From assembly GCA_027596035.1 (NCBI GenBank), contig JADGJA010000522.1:1-16100 (forward strand): a stretch of DNA of 16,100 nucleotides, written 5' to 3'. Below are positions 1-6,921 of this stretch, in pieces. This DNA comes from Thoreauomyces humboldtii. Lineage: Eukaryota > Chytridiomycota > Chytridiomycetes > Spizellomycetales > Powellomycetaceae. The position numbers were made by a program, and so were the translations under genes. The notes under the pieces were generated by a model, which worked only from the letters and a program-made list of their open reading frames with translations, was not told where the DNA came from and made no database searches. How positions within the stretch are numbered: position 1 is the stretch's first letter; the number at the start of each line of letters is the position of its first letter.

Positions 1-252
1 GGGCGACGTGTGTTGATGCGTAAATTGTTGGCTCAGTCCTGGGATGGGTGGAGGAGGGGGGCCAAAGGCGAGCGCTCATAATCCTTCGCACCTTCCATTT
101 ATTTAGGTAAGAGAGAAGAGAGGCAGGCGGAGTGTGTGTGGGGATGAGTGCGTAACCCAGTTGGAGAGCCCTGACCCTAAGAGGACGACGGGCCGTGTGA
201 CCTAAGCAGGCGTGTGTGCACGGTACGATCTTTTCGCTCGAGGCCACACAAC
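1..252. other. 5' flank of the seryl-tRNA synthetase gene, no gene seen
   Basis: Purine-rich, GA/GT-biased sequence leads up to the synthetase start. The reading frame of the synthetase is open back to a GTG at 214, but the first in-frame ATG is at 253. No TATA box was seen close to that ATG and no upstream gene is recognisable. The window edge cuts off anything further left. Confidence 0.5.
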
Positions 253-1821
253 ATGCTCCAAAGATCTAGTCACAAGCCAGCTTCCCTCCTGCCCGTCGGG
301 ACAAGGCGATGCTTCTCCTCCTCACGTTCGCGGACCCTCCTTCAGCAAGCGCCTCCAACCGCCAGGCAGTTCAACCCGCACCTCAACTATCGCTTCATCC
401 GGGACAACACGGACCTCGTCCAACGGAACGCGCGGAACCGGAACGTGCACGACCTGGACGTCGGCAAGACAGCTGCGCTGTACGAGCGCTACGTGGCAGC
501 GAACCATGCGCTCGGTGAGCTTCGAAGTCGGCGGAACGCGATAGCCGGGAGCATGGCCAAGGTGGTAGCCGAACTGAAGGGTGCAGACGCGTCGGCGCGT
601 GCCGCTCTCGCGGGCGCTCGAAGCAGGCTCGCAGACGAAGGCAGACGGATGAAGGCCCGGGTCGCAGAGGACGAACACGAGGTGGCAGCCCTCAAGGCGG
701 AGCTGTACGAGGAGGCCCGGCACATACCCAACGACACGCATCCATCGTCTCCCATCGGCGATGAATCGAAAGCCATCTGTCTCTCCACCACCCACGTCCC
801 ACGTCCTGCCACGTTTCCTTCCGGAAGCCCGCTCCGCGATCACATGGAACTCGCGACGCTTCACGATATGGTCGACTTTGAGCGGGCGGGAAAAGTGGCA
901 GGCTCCAGCTTTTACTACCTTCGCAACATGGGGGCCATGCTCGAGATGGCACTCGCGCGGTACGCCATGGACAGGTGCATCGGTCAAGGGTTCGTTCCCA
1001 TGATCACGCCAGATGTCATCCGTCACGAAGTGCTCGAAGCCTGCGGGTTCAACCCTCGCTCTGAAGATCCGCAGACATACTACATCGCCCCGGCTGCCTC
1101 TGCCTCTGCCCCTGTCTCGACAGATTCCTCACGGGATCCTATGCAGCTCTGTCTCACCGCAACGGCAGAGTTCCCCCTCGCTGCTGCCCACGCGAACGAA
1201 GTCCTACCCAGCAGCGTCCTTCCCATCAAGCAAGTGGCCTCATCGCACGCCTTCCGAGCCGAAGGTCTCGCGGGCGCCACCAATCGCGGACTCTACCGGG
1301 TTCACCAGTTCACAAAGATCGAGATGTTCGCTCTGACGGCCCCGCGCGAAAGCGAAGCGGTCCTAGCCCAGATGGTGGACATCCAGAAGTCACTGTACAG
1401 AGACCTCGGCATCTGCTTCCGAGAACTAGAGATGCCGACCCACGACCTCGGAGCGCCCGCGTACAGGAAGATCGATCTCGAAGCCTGGATGCCGGGAAGG
1501 AAGGCCTGGGGCGAGATATCGAGCGCCAGCAGCTGCACGGACTATCAGTCTCGGAGGCTCGACATCCGTTACTTTCCTCCAGCGACTTCCGGGTCCGAAC
1601 CTGCCGGGGGACGGGCCGCCGTCACCGATTTCGTCCATACCGTGAACGGCACAGCGTGCGCCGTCCCACGTCTCATCATCGCCCTGCTCGAGACCCATCA
1701 GCTCGAGAACGGTGACGTGGCGATCCCCGAGGTCCTCAGGCCTTATCTCTGGAACGCGGAGGTGATCAAAGTCGGCGTTAGCGTCAAGGACTTGATGCAG
1801 GGGCGCAGTAAGCATAGCTAG
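253..1821 (+). CDS. mitochondrial seryl-tRNA synthetase
   Basis: Class II aminoacyl-tRNA synthetase that charges tRNA-Ser; 522 aa from the ATG at 253, without introns. The start is chosen because it is the first in-frame ATG and opens a typical mitochondrial presequence (arginine- and serine-rich, with RRCFSSSRSR near residue 20). The tRNA-binding N-terminal arm follows from about residue 40, rich in charged residues as expected for the long antiparallel coiled coil. The catalytic domain shows motif 2 at about 334-357 (FRAEGLAGATNRGLYRVHQF) and motif 3 at about 466-480 (GTACAVPRLIIALLETHQ, R473). Length and motif order are normal for an organellar SerRS (yeast counterpart DIA4). It is convergent with the cyclin gene further right. 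Its last 43 codons and its 3' flank are duplicated at 3013-3322. Mitochondrial location is inferred from the presequence. Confidence 0.95.
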   Translation: MLQRSSHKPASLLPVGTRRCFSSSRSRTLLQQAPPTARQFNPHLNYRFIRDNTDLVQRNARNRNVHDLDVGKTAALYERYVAANHALGELRSRRNAIAGSMAKVVAELKGADASARAALAGARSRLADEGRRMKARVAEDEHEVAALKAELYEEARHIPNDTHPSSPIGDESKAICLSTTHVPRPATFPSGSPLRDHMELATLHDMVDFERAGKVAGSSFYYLRNMGAMLEMALARYAMDRCIGQGFVPMITPDVIRHEVLEACGFNPRSEDPQTYYIAPAASASAPVSTDSSRDPMQLCLTATAEFPLAAAHANEVLPSSVLPIKQVASSHAFRAEGLAGATNRGLYRVHQFTKIEMFALTAPRESEAVLAQMVDIQKSLYRDLGICFRELEMPTHDLGAPAYRKIDLEAWMPGRKAWGEISSASSCTDYQSRRLDIRYFPPATSGSEPAGGRAAVTDFVHTVNGTACAVPRLIIALLETHQLENGDVAIPEVLRPYLWNAEVIKVGVSVKDLMQGRSKHS

Positions 1822-1996
1822 CGGAACCAATCGCTACATTCACATAGACTTAAATAGACAAAAAGCTTCGTTCGGCTGTTAAGCTGGGGCGTCGAACTTT
1901 GGTAGATTGGGATGTGCACTTGTTCCATGACCAACTAGATGAATTGGACATGTCCACCGTAGTCCTCCGAAGCCGTGAGTTCCCGATGACTCCCAC
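1692..1996 (+). repeat. Direct repeat copy 1: synthetase 3' end plus 3' flank
   Basis: This 305-bp stretch covers the last 43 codons of the seryl-tRNA synthetase, its stop codon and about 175 bp downstream. It reappears almost unchanged at 3013-3322. Both copies end at the same point, after GACTCCCAC. Upstream identity ends at the synthetase codon for E before THQ. Differences between copies are a few substitutions, three 1-bp indels and one short insertion in copy 2. Confidence 0.95.
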
Positions 1997-2214
1997 CGTC
2001 CCACGCAGCCGAGAAAAGTCGATCGACGCCGGTGCCGGAGGTCCCTCGATCGCGAGGACGACGTCGGTGACGGAGGAGGTGTCTTCCTACAGTGTTCGAC
2101 GATCCCAAGTACAGGCTTTTCCGACGTGCGATGCTGGAGACGTTTCAGCTGCAGGCTGATTATCCACTACTTATGCAGCCCGATGTCCTCGGGCTGGTCA
2201 TGGACGAGTTCTGA
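1987..2214 (+). pseudogene. Possible C-terminal gene fragment, two exons
   Basis: An exon of 39 codons reads from about 2092 to the TGA at 2212-2214 and has protein-like composition (FDDPKYRLFRRAMLETFQ, ending MDEF). It is preceded by a good acceptor (CTTCCTACAG). A 61-nt intron from about 2031 to 2091 (GTGCCG...TACAG) joins it in phase to an upstream frame open from an ATG at 1987. That ATG lies inside repeat copy 1, so the N-terminal part was probably supplied by the junction and the rest is the tail of a gene from elsewhere. I do not recognise the family. It may be untranslated debris. Confidence 0.3.
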
Positions 2215-2518
2215 GAAACTTGCTGCTCCAACAAATGTTTGTATCTGCTGCTTCCTACATCATAATTCATTCGCATTTTGCAGATCTGGGCTTCATAGTT
2301 TGCCGGTCAAGTTCATCTTTGCCCGCTCGACAACAACCAAACCAAACATACCACTTGTACTCTGCGTGGGCACGGATGCAGGTGCAATCGTGCCGGACAG
2401 GGAAGGGCTTTACTTGGCCTCATTGGAGCTCAAGATCACTTATGGTCTGAACCAATGCACAACACGCAAAATGTTCGCCCTATGGTTTTTCTCAACCGCC
2501 AGCATCTGAGACAGACAA

Positions 2519-2866
2519 TCATGGAAGAGACATAGAATATAGAGCATCCGATCCTAACCGACGATCCGAACGTTCCTCCGAAAAGGTGCTCAAAGACCAC
2601 CGACAAGACCGGTCTTGGTCTGCGATGCGCTGTTTGCGAAATGTACACCACAAAAAGGGTGAGAACAGAGCCCCCTCAAGAAGCGCGAACGCCTCGATAA
2701 GAGGATATCCTCCGTGTGCTTCAGTCGCCAGCTTGAAGTAATTCAACATCGCGAGGGAGAGGGAAAAGGAACCGTGAAGACACCCAAACGCAGATGCTTG
2801 CGGAAGGTAACGAGTGGGGCGGGTACGTTGCGTTCTGTCGTCTGCGGTTTGGGGCAGTTCGAGCAT
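2519..2866 (-). CDS. Small hypothetical ORF behind a TATA box
   Basis: A 115-aa ORF starts at the ATG complementary to 2864-2866 and lies wholly inside the segment between the direct repeats. It is arginine-rich at the N-terminus with a mildly hydrophobic middle. No family is recognised. The main support is position: a TATAAAAG element lies about 40 bp upstream on the same strand, followed by a C/T-rich, A/C-rich leader. Composition alone would not justify calling it, and it could be noise or contain unrecognised introns. Confidence 0.25.
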   Translation of the reverse strand: MLELPQTADDRTQRTRPTRYLPQASAFGCLHGSFSLSLAMLNYFKLATEAHGGYPLIEAFALLEGALFSPFLWCTFRKQRIADQDRSCRWSLSTFSEERSDRRLGSDALYSMSLP

Positions 2867-2905
2867 TACGGGGACGTGTGAATGTGTGAGAATGGAGTGA
2901 GGCGC

Positions 2906-2913
2906 CTTTTATA
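2906..2913 (-). promoter_or_regulatory. TATA box for the minus-strand ORF at 2866
   Basis: On the minus strand this reads TATAAAAG in a GC-rich context (GGGGTATAAAAGGCGCC), about 40 bp before the ATG of the 115-aa ORF. It is a textbook core promoter match, but function is inferred. Confidence 0.4.
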
Positions 2914-3012
2914 CCCCGCTTAGCAAAACAAAAAAACAAATCATGAAAATCTCTCATGCAGAACACAGCCACCCCGAATCTCACGTCCTGACAACCAGGT
3001 TCACAGTGCAAT

Positions 3013-3322
3013 GACCCATCAGCTCGAGAACGGTGACGTGGCGATCCCCGATGTCCTCAGGCCTTATCTCTGGGACGCGGAGGTGATCAAAGTCGGCGTT
3101 AGCGTCAAGGACTTGATGCAGGGGCGCAGTAAGCATAGCTAGCGGAACCAATCGCTACATTCACATCGACTTAAATAGACAAAAAAGCTTCGTTCGGCTG
3201 TTAAGCGGGGGCGCGAACTTTGGTAGATTGGGATGTACCGGTACCCTTGTTTCATGACCAACTAGATGAATTGACATGTCCACCGTAGTCCTTCGAAGCC
3301 GTGAGTTCCCGATGACTCCCAC
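3013..3322 (+). repeat. Direct repeat copy 2: truncated duplicate of the synthetase 3' end
   Basis: This 310-bp copy of 1692-1996 still encodes the synthetase tail through the stop codon (about 3140-3142). A chance ATG at 3011 opens the frame. Within the coding part only two changes are visible, both non-synonymous and both to Asp (E to D, N to D). Outside it there are a 6-bp insertion containing ACCGGT near 3236 and several single-base changes. Nothing upstream of the repeat encodes the catalytic domain, so it cannot make a synthetase. Confidence 0.95.
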
Positions 3323-3607
3323 AAGACATCATTGCCTTCAAGTCGGCTATTCGTCGCCGTCAAAGAAGGAATTACGCTCTTCACAGCGCGTTGGATGTGT
3401 CGCCAGGCCTCGACGTAAGCGTCATCGCCTGTTCGACTTGCATTCCTGTCCAGCACAGACTGATGGACATAATCTTCGGTACGCCAGATATCGTGCTTCC
3501 CGTTCTCAACCGCTGAAACCTGGTCTTTTGCGGTTTCGACACCGATAATGGCATCAACGTCGGACAGAGACCGGTTTGAATATGCTTTCTATGGACGTGC
3601 ATAGCGC
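3262..3607 (-). CDS. Possible C-terminal exon of the cyclin gene or separate coding remnant
   Basis: On the minus strand a frame open from about 3607 (just after a TCCATAG acceptor) to a TAG inside repeat copy 2 reads as an acidic, amphipathic sequence (for example DDAYVEAWRHIQRAVKSV). Its codon usage resembles the neighbouring exons. It could be the tail of the cyclin gene: a phase-0 intron of about 52 nt ending AAAGACCAG would connect an upstream frame to its second half. The final 19 codons are encoded by the duplicated synthetase flank, so the present stop may not be the original one. The opposite strand is also open over part of this stretch, so strand is not certain. Confidence 0.3.
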
Positions 3608-3729
3608 ACTCGCCGCCCGGCGATGACCGCTTATTGTGAACTCGAATGCTTCTCCGAGACTTTGGTGAAGGTCATCACGATTGCTGCGGCAAAGAGGTGT
3701 TAGTTCAGGCGTCCCAGTTAGTATGGTTG

Positions 3730-4895
3730 TCACACGAATCTCAGGTCCGCACATTCTACACGAAATGGAGTGTCTTTACTGCATCGGCATCGTTGGAGCC
3801 AACAGTAGCAAGTCTGTGAAGGGGCAGAGGTCAATCCACGTGGCTGACGCAACCGGCGCTGTCCACTAAACGGATTCACCTGTGCAGAGGACATTTGGGA
3901 TAGACCCGTCGCATGTCTCCCCAGATATAAAGCTGCGAGCGCGAGATCGCTGGGCCGGGCATCCGCGACCACGGTTGGAAACATGTACATGTCTCCGACG
4001 ATGCCCGTGGATATATCAGCGAGCAGGTTGAGCTCGGAAGGTGTAGAACTGGCAGCGTTCTGACCCTTGCCTACATCAACTTCGGTAAGTCCTGGGCGAA
4101 GACTTTGGCGAGTAACGGCAGTCGCGCCTACCTTTCCGGTTTTCCCACTGCAGCTCATCGAGGATGTCGGCAAGCTCGGTCGTCGGGAGTTCCACGTTTA
4201 CTTCGAACGCCAAAACGCGCATGAGAACCAGCTCCGCGTTCATCAGAGATTCCTTCAGGTCCCAGTAGGCCTTGAAACAACGGTCAGAAAACCCCCGCAA
4301 GCGATTCAAAGCGGTGAAGAGGGTCGCTTACCTCGCCAATCGGCAAGTAAGGGTCTTCGTTTTCTGAAACCTTCACCAGCCTCAAATCAAACAGTAAGTC
4401 CTCCGCGTTTCCAAGAGCCGACATGATTGTGCCCTTGTGTCGGCTCACCAGTAAATACAATTGATGACGTCCCGCATCTTCAACGTTTCTTCGCATATCT
4501 TGCACGCCAGTTGCATGGAGGCCATAAGCGCCATCTACTCGACATTGACGGTATTGATGCCCATTGCTCATAGGTCCTTTCCGGGTTGGCCTCCACATAC
4601 GTAGTCGTCCATTCTCTCTGCGGTATCTTCGCGCCCATGCTCTTGATAGAACTCCTGATGTCGATGAAAGTATGCCAGGGCTGTGCTGGTCGTGCGAATA
4701 TCCCTGTTTCAAACTAGGTTAGACTCTGCAGAAACCGACACTGCCGGACTGGGAAACCTACACCCGCAACATGAAACCAGCTTGCACTATGATATCCTGA
4801 GGGATCCGGGGACCTTGACGATGCTGAGTTGGTGAGACCCCATCGAGCTTGTTGGACAATCTGGGACGTTTCTTGGGATGGTGTCGCTCCGCCAT
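3730..4895 (-). CDS. CCNQ: Cyclin of the CCNQ / FAM58A (cyclin M) family
   Basis: Regulatory cyclin, in animals the partner of CDK10. Exons on the minus strand: 4895-4762, 4703-4601, 4534-4449, 4380-4332, 4270-4132 and 4070 onward, with introns of 58-68 nt that all keep frame. The cyclin box opens with PQDIIVQAG, then TALAYFHRHQEFY, MASMQLACKICEE and MRDVIN. The family signature AYWDLKESLMNAELVLMRVL is followed by the second fold (IVGDMYMFPTVV, LALAALYLG). The order and spacing match animal cyclin Q closely. The start is the ATG at 4895, in frame with a basic PKKRPR stretch that may be a nuclear signal. The end is unclear. The frame of exon 6 runs open to a TGA at 3730, but an intron starting near 3905 would bring in a Trp-containing frame (WIDLCPFTDLL) that better resembles the family end and stops at 3776. 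Further exons toward 3262 are possible. It diverges from the FUZ-like gene. Confidence 0.82.
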
Positions 4896-5110
4896 GTTCA
4901 ACGGGACGACAGGAAAACGGGACGGACGATCCGTTTACCTTTACCGGTACTTTTTCATCCATCACGTCCGCTTCGATCGGACAACGCGCAGGTCGCCTCC
5001 TCGTCCCCAACGCGCGCTGGCAAAGACCGAGGTCGAAAAAGGTCGAATAGTGACCTCGAGATCAAAAGAGCTACACAGTATAGCTGGCAGTGCTCCCATC
5101 AATTCTCAGG
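4896..5110. promoter_or_regulatory. Shared divergent promoter region (cyclin and FUZ-like genes)
   Basis: Only 215 bp separate the ATG of the cyclin gene (minus strand) from the ATG of the FUZ-like gene (plus strand), so both core promoters must lie here or within the genes. No TATA box was seen. A GTCGCC half-site resembling half of an RFX X-box is present near 4991, but no full site was found. Function is inferred from geometry. Confidence 0.55.
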
Positions 5111-6882
5111 ATGTCTCTTCGGAACTTCTTTGTAATCCACAAGTCGGGAAGGACTTACTTTGCCAAAAACTGTGTGTAAAGGAATTCCTTTTCCTGTTGA
5201 AGCGCAGCGCACTCACGTCTTTTCATTTTCCTTCAGTTCATGGAGATCCTTTGGATCAGAGGTATGCTTGACTTGGACATTGAAAGGCGTCATTCTTGAT
5301 TCTCACACCTCGCTGCTAGTCTCGTGGTGGGATTTTCATCGTCAGTCTCCAACTTTGCGCAGACGCTCCTGGGAGAAGACATACGGGAAGTGATATCGGT
5401 CAAAGGAAGGATCCTGTACAAGGAGTTCGGAGATGTAACTGCTCTTTCGACCCACGGGAATGTCTCGGATGGAATCTCATGCCGGTGCCTCTGCCTTTTG
5501 TAGTTCGTATTTGTAGCTCATAGCGACCTTCAAACCGGGAGCTCCATGATCCAAGCCATCTTGCGAGATGTCGGAGCCATGTGCGAGGTAGAGTGACAGG
5601 AAAAAAAAAACTTCATTTGGGTCGAACCGGTGCCTTTGCTGAGTCTATTCCTTGTAGTTCCTTTTCGGGAATCACGAATACTGGGATGAGGACTTCTTTG
5701 ATCTGAAGGGAGCGCAGGTGAGCACCTTGGCGTGGACATCCCTCTTCAGTAAGTTAGAGATTCCGACCGTTTCCTTCATCAGGATATTCTCGCGACGTAC
5801 TTTTCCAAAATCACGCAGGACCCCAGTACGGTGGTCAGCGGAGTAAACCAGGTTCGATAGCGACAGCGGCGATTTTGGTACATGAAGCGATGATGATTTA
5901 TTTCCAGGCTTCAGATCTCTCTCGAACTCGACATCTGCGAGAGACTGGACAAGCTACTGGCATTTTTGGAGGGGCAAGAGGGTGTCTGTGGAAGCGGGAC
6001 GATGCTCATCCTGGGCGACTCCGTGCTGTATTCCAGATTCGGACTGCATGAAACGCGAATGGTATGAAACTCGAAAGGGAGATGGGGCAACTGTTGCGAA
6101 CCCGACGTTTCTGACTTGCTTCGTAGGTCTTACAATACCACAAATCACGTCCCCTCGGCTACAACATGGTCCGGTTCACTCCTGTCTATATGCACGGCGC
6201 CTGGCAAAATCTCTACCTCATTCGACTGCAGAGTTACGTTCTGGTTGTAATGGCATACATCGACAAGCCTTTCGGTCCACTGCAAAGCAAGATTGAGGAA
6301 TTCCGTATCTCCTTCATCCAATCTAGACTTGAGATTCCCACCGAGGTTCGACAGAGCGATCCGTACTAAATGAAAGGGAATCGCGGCTGACCAAGATCAC
6401 ATGACCGACAGGAACCTCCGGTGCTGCTACGACTCTTCGCAAAACGAGAGACCTTGGCAATGCTTTATCACAACATCAAGACGGGGTGTACGATTTTTCC
6501 ACAACTTCGACCAGGCCCGGACGTCCAGCAGAAGGAGATTCTGACCTCGTTTTGGGCGCTGTTCTCGGATGCCAGGTGAGTACTATCATTTTAGCAGAAG
6601 CTCAAAGCTCTTGCTCACCCTATAACTACAGTGGGAGTTTACGGGTGCCGGGTGTCACAGAGTTTGCGATAACCCGAGATCAATATCGGTTTTACGCAAA
6701 GTGAGTCCGTCTCAGATAGTAACCCAGCAAATTCGCATGCGTAAGCTAACAAATGTCGCAGATCCGAAGGCGTGCATAAGTTGTATATTCTCATGGCCAC
6801 GGATTCGGTGTCATCAGAAGCGGTTCCATCTATCGCCTCGGATGTCCTCCGAAATCTACGGTCTTTCACTCCAGAACGTTAG
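5111..6882 (+). CDS. FUZ: Three-longin-domain protein, FUZ (Fuzzy) homologue
   Basis: Eleven exons: 5111-5171, 5237-5261, 5320-5434, 5504-5587, 5658-5717, 5783-5851, 5915-6061, 6127-6345, 6412-6575, 6632-6700 and 6762-6882. They join in frame to 377 aa; introns are 56-69 nt. Longin-like domain 1 covers about 1-105 (MSLRNFFVIHKSGRTYFAKN, then SLVVGFSSSVSNFAQ and EFGDFVFVAHSD). A helical linker spans about 110-155. Domain 2 covers about 160-250 (GSGTMLILGDSVLYSRFG, TPVYMHGAWQNLYLIRL with W213). Domain 3 runs about 255-377 (EFAITRDQYRFYAKSEGVHK, ending NLRSFTPER). Length and domain order match animal FUZ (418 aa), a CPLANE subunit needed for cilium assembly that acts with Inturned as an exchange factor for a Rab-like GTPase. 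HPS1 (BLOC-3) shares the fold and the segment around W213 but is much longer. Other Mon1/Ccz1-type proteins remain possible. It is head-to-head with the cyclin gene and tail-to-tail with the NSUN7-like gene. Confidence 0.75.
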
Positions 6883-6921
6883 ACCCAACTGTGTTTAGGC
6901 TCGTGTATATTATTTATTACA
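6883..6921. terminator. 39-bp intergenic gap between convergent stop codons, with a minus-strand AATAAA
   Basis: The stops of the FUZ-like gene (6880-6882) and the NSUN7-like gene (6924-6922) face each other across 39 bp. An AATAAA on the minus strand (6918-6913) lies 3 nt after the NSUN7-like stop and is a plausible poly(A) signal. Cleavage would then occur within or just after the end of the FUZ coding region, so the two mRNAs probably overlap at their 3' ends. Confidence 0.5.

Larger units (their letters stand above)
1997..3012. other. Segment lying between the two direct repeats, probable insertion or duplication product
   Basis: About 1.0 kb is bracketed by the two copies of the synthetase 3' end. 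It contains an apparent two-exon coding fragment on the plus strand near its left end and a TATA-preceded ORF on the minus strand near its right end. No terminal inverted repeats, transposase or reverse transcriptase motifs were seen. Its origin is unknown. Because synthetase sequence lies on one side and cyclin-gene sequence on the other, the simplest reading is that it entered the original synthetase-cyclin spacer with duplication of the flank. Confidence 0.5.

Noticed and set aside
214..252. Synthetase start at 214
   Set aside because: That codon is GTG. The first ATG, at 253, directly precedes a good mitochondrial presequence.
322..1026. Long minus-strand ORF opposite the synthetase
   Set aside because: It mirrors the high-GC coding strand and has no motifs; a shadow of the real gene.
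1997..3012. Transposon identity for the segment between repeats
   Set aside because: No terminal inverted repeats, transposase, reverse transcriptase or poly(A) tail; the 305-bp flanking duplication is far longer than a target-site duplication.
3276..3548. Plus-strand frame DIIAFKSAIRRRQRRNYALH... after repeat copy 2, with a possible GTAAGC intron
   Set aside because: It is the complement of a minus-strand frame with better composition, and its continuation after the putative intron is poor.
5601..5612. Poly-A run as a retrocopy tail
   Set aside because: It lies inside a well-defined 70-nt intron of the FUZ-like gene and is not next to a processed copy.
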